Part shown: one piece after another, positions 59,752 to 64,000 of the stretch | How positions within the stretch are numbered: the stretch's first letter is position 1 | Layout of the letters: the number at the start of each line of letters is the position of its first letter | Assembly: GCF_001570525.1 (NCBI RefSeq) | Contig: NZ_BBXC01000009.1 | Location: 1 to 64,000 of the forward strand | Direction of reading: 5' to 3' | Origin: Herbidospora sakaeratensis | GTDB lineage: Bacteria > Actinomycetota > Actinomycetes > Streptosporangiales > Streptosporangiaceae | DNA: 64,000 nt | Position numbers and translations under genes: made by a program | Notes under the pieces: model-generated | Databases searched by the model: none | Seen by the model: only the letters and a program-made list of their open reading frames with translations | What the model was told of the DNA's origin: nothing

Positions 59752-59900
59752 GTTTTGCGGCGATCTCTCTTGCCCGGACACTTCGTGTTTGGTGGGTGTT
59801 CGCCGCTGGTTCCGATACGCTTAGTCCGGATTTGCCCGCCCAAATAGACTCGGTGATCATGAAATCGTGTGTCTCCCACCTCGTGCCGGGGCGATGACGC

Positions 59901-60782
59901 ATGAAGATTTCCTGTGTCATCCTCACGATGGGTAACCGCATCCCGGAGCTCGACCGCGCGGTCGAATCGGCGTTGACGCAGGTCGACGGTGATATCGAAG
60001 TGGTGGTCGTGGGCAACGGGGTGGAAGTTCCGCCGCTCTCGGTGGAGCCGCAGCCCGGGTCCTCGGCCACCGTCAAGACCGTCCGGCTCGCCCACAACGT
60101 CGGCATCCCCGAAGGGCGCAACCGGGGCGTGCAGGAGTGCTCGGGCGACGTCGTGCTCTTCCTCGACGACGACGGCTGGTACGCCAACGACAAGGTCGCC
60201 GCGCACGTCCGCGAACGCTTCGCCGCCGAGCCCGACCTGGCCGTCATCTCCTTCCGGGTGATGGACCCCGACGCCGGGGTCGTGCAGCGCCGCCACGTGC
60301 CCCGCCTGCGGGCCGGCGACCCCGAGCGCAGCTCGCCCGTCACCACGTTCCTGGGCGGCGCCTGCGCCATCAGGCGGTCGGCGTTCCTGCAGGTCGGCGG
60401 CCTGCCGGAGAAGTTCTTCTACGCCCACGAAGAGACCGACCTGGCCTGGCGGCTCCTCGGCGAGGGCTACCGGATCGAGTACGACGCCGAGACGGTCATG
60501 TTCCACCCGCTCGTGCTGCCCACCCGCCACGCCGACTTCTACCGGCTCAACGCGCGCAACCGCGTGTGGCTGGCCCGGCGCAACCTGCCGTGGCCGCTGG
60601 TGCTGCTCTACCTGGGCAACTGGATGTTGCTGACGCTCCTCCGCGACCGCTCGCCGTTCGCGCTGCGCGCCTGGTTCCGCGGCTTCGCCGAAGGCTGGCG
60701 CGAGCCGGCGGGCGAACGCCGCCCGATGGCCTGGCGGACGGCCTGGCGCATGCTCATGCTGGGCCGTCCGCCCATCGTCTAA
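59901..60782 (+). CDS. Glycosyltransferase family 2
   Basis: A 293-residue GT-A enzyme opening I-S-C-V-I-L-T-M-G-N-R, with N-V-G-I-P-E-G-R-N-R-G, the nucleotide-sugar D-x-D as F-L-D-D-D-G-W and E-E-T-D-L-A-W-R-L as the acceptor motif. A single hydrophobic segment near residue 235 may hold it to the membrane. It resembles rhamnosyl- or galactofuranosyl-type transferases of envelope glycans. A 149-base gap from the preceding gene suggests its own promoter. It overlaps the convergent 60779 gene by 4 bases. Confidence 0.85.
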   Translation: MKISCVILTMGNRIPELDRAVESALTQVDGDIEVVVVGNGVEVPPLSVEPQPGSSATVKTVRLAHNVGIPEGRNRGVQECSGDVVLFLDDDGWYANDKVAAHVRERFAAEPDLAVISFRVMDPDAGVVQRRHVPRLRAGDPERSSPVTTFLGGACAIRRSAFLQVGGLPEKFFYAHEETDLAWRLLGEGYRIEYDAETVMFHPLVLPTRHADFYRLNARNRVWLARRNLPWPLVLLYLGNWMLLTLLRDRSPFALRAWFRGFAEGWREPAGERRPMAWRTAWRMLMLGRPPIV

Positions 60783-61507
60783 AAGGCTTCACCGAAGCTC
60801 ATCGACACGTGCGTGGCCGTCATCGTGGCCAGCGCCCGCTTCGGCAGCCCCAACTCGCTGAGCTCCTTGGCGACCGGATGGTTGCCCAGCCGGATCAGCG
60901 CGCCGCCCGGCCGGGCCCGGACCCCCGACGCCCGCACGCTCCAGCCGGTCCGCCGGGTCGCGCCGTCGCGGTGCGCGAACGCCTCCAGCGCCGGCAGCCC
61001 CGCGCCCGGCAGCGGCACGCCGGGCCGGATCAGCAGGTCGAGCACCAGCCGCCCGTCCTTGCGCAGCACACAGCGTTTGTAGGGGGTCTTCTGGCGGACG
61101 TCGATGTCGGCCAGTTCCTTCGGGAAACCCCAGATCTCCCGGCCGGCCTCCATCGTGAACGTCTGGTCGACCGGCAGCCAGTGCACGAACGCCGCCGACC
61201 CGCTCGCCCGGACGTCCAGCACCCCCGCCCGCGCCGACCGGCGTGGCGGCGGCCCGGCCTCGGGTGGACGCACCCAGAAGACCACCCCGAACTCGTGGTA
61301 GGCCCCCAGGTCGGAGTCCTTGTACTCGGCGAAGACGAGCGTGCACAGCGCCTTCCCCGGGAGGATCTCGGTCACGTCGAGCCCCGAGTAGGCGATCACC
61401 GCACGGGCCGCGTCGGCCCGCACGAAATAGGTCGCCGCGCCCGCCGTCGCGTCCCTGACCTCCACCGGAAGGTCCACCCGGCGGCCCTGGATGAGATGGC
61501 TAGCCAT
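60779..61507 (-). CDS. Acetoacetate decarboxylase-fold protein
   Basis: A 242-residue soluble protein. E-I-W-G-F-P-K-E-L (Lys130 the Schiff-base lysine of the family), A-A-Y-F-V at the front and G-A-Y-H-E-F-G-V-V mark the ADC fold. Members decarboxylate acetoacetate or act as aldolase-dehydratases in secondary metabolism. Its presence between two envelope glycosyltransferases is unexplained and no thiolase or CoA-transferase is near. The start ATG 61507 is 39 bases from the upstream GT4 stop, so it may be cotranscribed with it. Confidence 0.82.
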   Translation of the reverse strand: MASHLIQGRRVDLPVEVRDATAGAATYFVRADAARAVIAYSGLDVTEILPGKALCTLVFAEYKDSDLGAYHEFGVVFWVRPPEAGPPPRRSARAGVLDVRASGSAAFVHWLPVDQTFTMEAGREIWGFPKELADIDVRQKTPYKRCVLRKDGRLVLDLLIRPGVPLPGAGLPALEAFAHRDGATRRTGWSVRASGVRARPGGALIRLGNHPVAKELSELGLPKRALATMTATHVSMSFGEAF

Positions 61508-61546
61508 GACTCCAGTACATCAACGCAGGGGGTGCACCGTACAGTC

Positions 61547-62665
61547 TCAGACCGCCACGGCGCGGTGCCCGCCGCGGACGGTCACCCGGCCGCGGGCGGC
61601 GGCCCAGTTCTCCAGCAGGGACACGAACTCCGGGGCGCGGTCGGGCCAGTGGTAGGCGGCGCGCGCCTCGGCGTGGCCTTCGGCGGCGGCCTTGGCGCGG
61701 CGGGCGGGGTCGTCGCGCAGCTCCAGCACGGCCCGGTAGGCGGCGTCCACGTCGCCGAACGGCACGACCGTGCCGCAGCCCTTCATCGCCTCGACGGCCC
61801 TGGGCAGCGGCGTCGTGATGACGGGCACGCCCTGGGCCATGTACTCGATCACCTTGGTCGGCGTCGACTCGCGGTAGTTCGGCACGTCGTGCAGCAGCGA
61901 CAGGCCCGCCAGCGCCCCCTGAGTCATACGCAGGGCGTGCCGGTTCGGGACGTAGCCGAACCAGTCGAGCAGGCCGGTGCGCTGGGCGTCGCGGAGCATC
62001 GGCCGCACGTCGGCGTCGGCCGGGCCGATCAGGTCGAGCCGGATGCCGTGGGGCCGCAGCAGCTTGGCCAGCTCGACCATCTCGGTCGCGCCGCGCGCCT
62101 CGGAGATGTGGCCGACGTACACCACCCGCGACTCGCCCGGCGGGGGCGGCACGGTCTCGGACACGTAGGTGTGGTTGGGCACCACCGGGTGGTCGCCGGC
62201 GAACCGGGCCCGGTAGGACTCCTCGGCCAGGATCAGGTGCAGGCGGCGCTCGGCGCGCGCCTCCAGGTTGCGCAGCAGCGGCGGCAGCGTGCTGCGCGCG
62301 AAGTCGGGCAGGTACGGCTTCGCGTCGAGCGCGGCCACCGTGTCCTCGTGCACGTCCCACACCGTCGCCGGACGCCGCCTCGGCAGCGCCAGCAGCAGTT
62401 CGATGTCGTGCACCAGCAGAAGGTCGGCGTCGGCGCAGCCCCGCTTCAGCGCGCTCCGCGCGGCGCGCAGCGCCTTGGCCCGGTGCAGCCCGACGGCCCG
62501 GGGCACGTCGATGGCCCGGATCTCCGGCTGCGGCGTCACGTTGCAGTGCGTGAACGGCGCCACGTAGGTGACCTCATGACCCGCGTCCAGCAGCGCCCGG
62601 ATCTGCCGGTGCATGATCCGGGCGTCCTCCGGATGGTGGACGACCGTGCCGACACATACCTTCAT
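61547..62665 (-). CDS. Glycosyltransferase family 4
   Basis: A 372-residue GT-B enzyme. The donor half has V-Y-V-G-H-I-S-E-A-R-G, D-L-I-G-P-A-D-A-D-V, and E-S-T-P-T-K-V-I-E-Y-M-A-Q-G-V-P-V, the E-x7-E nucleotide-sugar region. The N-terminal half carries W-D-V-H-E-D-T. It probably adds a sugar to a lipid-linked intermediate on the cytoplasmic face. Start ATG 62665 is supported by the family N-terminus K-V-C-V-G-T-V-V-H-H. Sugar and acceptor unknown. Confidence 0.85.
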   Translation of the reverse strand: MKVCVGTVVHHPEDARIMHRQIRALLDAGHEVTYVAPFTHCNVTPQPEIRAIDVPRAVGLHRAKALRAARSALKRGCADADLLLVHDIELLLALPRRRPATVWDVHEDTVAALDAKPYLPDFARSTLPPLLRNLEARAERRLHLILAEESYRARFAGDHPVVPNHTYVSETVPPPPGESRVVYVGHISEARGATEMVELAKLLRPHGIRLDLIGPADADVRPMLRDAQRTGLLDWFGYVPNRHALRMTQGALAGLSLLHDVPNYRESTPTKVIEYMAQGVPVITTPLPRAVEAMKGCGTVVPFGDVDAAYRAVLELRDDPARRAKAAAEGHAEARAAYHWPDRAPEFVSLLENWAAARGRVTVRGGHRAVAV

Positions 62666-62725
62666 GCAGCGAGGCTGACCGGCAGGTCCGACATGCCCGG
62701 ATGCGGAGCGTTAACCGCAGCCGAA

Positions 62726-64000
62726 CTACGGTTGAACTTCCGCCTGCGGTTTCCGGTAGAGCCAGGTCAGGCGCGGTTCGAGCAGCCACTTGAAGATGGA
62801 GCGGGTGATCGGCAGGCAGAGGATTATCGCCAGCACGAAGGAGCTCGCGATGATCGCCAGGGTGCCCAGCGGGCCCTGCAGCCACTCCAGCTTGAGTAAC
62901 CCGAAGTCCTTCAGGATCAGGATCGGGATGCCGTGGAGGAGGTAGGCGTACAGGGTGCGGACGCCGAGGTCGCTGAACCAGGTCTCCCGCTTGGGGATGA
63001 TCGCCAGCACCGAGAAGCACAACGCCAGCACGCCGATCAGGAACGCCACGCGGAAGCCGATGGCGTACCACCAGTCGTCCATGTTGAGGTCGGCGTAGCT
63101 GTACCGGTTGTAGAAGATCTTCAGGCCGAGCTGGGGCGCGAGCACGATCGCGGCGGCGGTCCAGGCCGCCAGGACGAACGCGCCGATCATGCGCACCCAC
63201 GACTTGTGCAGCCACTCGAAGTGCTCCGGCTTGAGGACCATGCCGAGCACGAAGAACGGCAGCAGGCCGAAGAACCGGTCCATGCTGAAGTCCTGCTCCA
63301 GCTGCGAGAAGCCCGAGAGCAGGTAGACCAGAACGGCGACGGTGAACGGCCAGCGCACCCGCTTCCACACCGGGACCGTCACCCGCCAGAGCAGCAGCGC
63401 GACCAGATACCAGTTGAGCCAGGCGGGGTCGGTGATGGTCAGCGTCCACTTGCCGCCCAGGCCCCAGCGCAGCAGCGCGTAGCCGACCTCCACGATCACA
63501 TAGGGGATCAGGATCGTGTCGACGAGCTTGTTGACCTTGCCCCGGGAGTCCCAGAAGTTCCGCGACAGATAGCCGCTGATCATGACGAACAGCGGCATGT
63601 GGAACGCGAACGCCCAGATGTACCCGGCCTTGTTCGCCGGGTCGGCGCCGACCGTGTCGCGCAGCGCGTGGCTGGAGATGACCAGCGCGATCAGCACGAA
63701 CTTGACGTTGTCGAGGTGGTGCGAGCGCGGCTTCTTCGCCGGGCTCGGCTCCTCTTCCTCCCGGTACGCCGGCGGCGCCGCCGACGGCGGGGTCGCGGCC
63801 CAGGCGGGCAGCGGCATGGACGGCGACTCGGGGAAGCCGCCCGTCGTGTGGCCGGCGTGGCCGCCCGTCTGGGAGCCGACGGCGGCGAAGGTGTCGGTCT
63901 GGAAGTTCTCGAAGCCGGGCGGCTGGGTGGGCAGCGGCGCCGACGGCGGGTCGTAGGGGGAGCGGCGGCGCTGCCACGGGCTCCAGTCGGCGGGCGGGTC
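62726..64000 (-). CDS. Acyltransferase family 3 membrane protein (5' end outside window)
   Basis: The frame is open from the stop at 62726 to the right edge of the window, giving at least 424 residues. The visible N-terminal part is a Pro/Ser/Gly-rich cytoplasmic stretch; from H-H-L-D-N-V-K-F-V-L-I onward there are about ten membrane helices, with the H-H pair and R-x10-H patterns of acyltransferase-3 proteins such as OatA/OafA. These transfer acyl groups to envelope sugars. A start at 63817 is possible, but the proline-rich stretch reads in frame beyond it. It probably decorates the polymer made by the locus. Confidence 0.82.
   Translation of the reverse strand, partial: DPPADWSPWQRRRSPYDPPSAPLPTQPPGFENFQTDTFAAVGSQTGGHAGHTTGGFPESPSMPLPAWAATPPSAAPPAYREEEEPSPAKKPRSHHLDNVKFVLIALVISSHALRDTVGADPANKAGYIWAFAFHMPLFVMISGYLSRNFWDSRGKVNKLVDTILIPYVIVEVGYALLRWGLGGKWTLTITDPAWLNWYLVALLLWRVTVPVWKRVRWPFTVAVLVYLLSGFSQLEQDFSMDRFFGLLPFFVLGMVLKPEHFEWLHKSWVRMIGAFVLAAWTAAAIVLAPQLGLKIFYNRYSYADLNMDDWWYAIGFRVAFLIGVLALCFSVLAIIPKRETWFSDLGVRTLYAYLLHGIPILILKDFGLLKLEWLQGPLGTLAIIASSFVLAIILCLPITRSIFKWLLEPRLTWLYRKPQAEVQP

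Noticed and set aside
59859-59897. Twelve-codon ATG frame directly before the GT2 gene
   Set aside because: Too short and without a ribosome site to support as a leader peptide.
60137-62899. 920-residue open frame on the plus strand
   Set aside because: Shadow of the GT2, decarboxylase-fold and GT4 genes.

Overview
The window is about 70% GC, tightly packed and free of mobile elements. It looks like chromosomal DNA of a filamentous actinomycete, most likely a Streptosporangiales-type genus. The evidence is GC-ending codons, GTG/TTG starts, Tat and Sec exported multi-domain glycosidases, HelR, DUF5941 and DUF6461-like proteins, and LacI/TetR regulators. The genus call is inference from gene content only. 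No tRNA, rRNA, CRISPR array, transposase or integrase was seen.

Region 1 (1-10184) holds secreted plant-polysaccharide enzymes: the tail of a CBM6-bearing hydrolase, a CE1-type esterase with an almost identical C-terminal carbohydrate-binding module, a fumarylacetoacetate-hydrolase-family enzyme, a TetR/small-membrane-protein pair, a Tat-exported GH29 alpha-L-fucosidase with a ricin-type lectin domain, and a 1326-residue GH2 enzyme with several binding domains. Region 2 (10444-17117) is a 2000-residue secreted modular protein ending in a NucA/NucB-type DNase domain, followed by a DUF6461-like gene. This is a candidate secreted toxin-immunity pair with no RHS repeats.

Region 3 (17127-36352) is a complete L-rhamnose/rhamnoside utilisation locus. 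It contains an ABC transporter for the monosaccharide (rhaT, P, Q, S), isomerase rhaI, bifunctional aldolase-dehydrogenase rhaD, kinase rhaB, a secreted GH78 rhamnosidase, and a CUT1 transporter lacking its own ATPase in one operon with a cytoplasmic GH78 rhamnosidase and a LacI repressor. A shared CGTTTTAA palindrome-type site lies upstream of four transcription units, so the LacI protein probably controls all of them. The secreted enzyme would release rhamnose and oligosaccharides, the two transporters import them, the cytoplasmic enzyme trims oligomers, and RhaI/RhaB/RhaD convert rhamnose to dihydroxyacetone phosphate and lactaldehyde/lactate.

Region 4 (36629-49291) is mixed housekeeping and regulatory: an HD-domain protein with an oxidoreductase, a serine beta-lactamase-like hydrolase, an orphan histidine kinase, HelR behind a rifamycin-associated element, a class II amidotransferase, an AraC protein reduced to its DNA-binding part, a PepSY protein beside a two-component system, and a TetR/RibD-like pair with a large inverted-repeat operator.

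Region 5 (49282-64000) is a cell-envelope polymer locus: LCP ligase, GT2, TagF-like polymerase, fused cytidylyltransferase/SDR (CDP-ribitol type), CDP-alcohol phosphotransferase plus DUF5941, a nucleotidyltransferase, a glycerol-1-phosphate dehydrogenase homologue, a second CDP-alcohol phosphotransferase with an altered active-site motif, GT2, an acetoacetate-decarboxylase-fold protein, GT4 and an acyltransferase running off the right edge. The combination suggests a teichoic-acid or phosphoglycolipid pathway, possibly built on sn-glycerol-1-phosphate.
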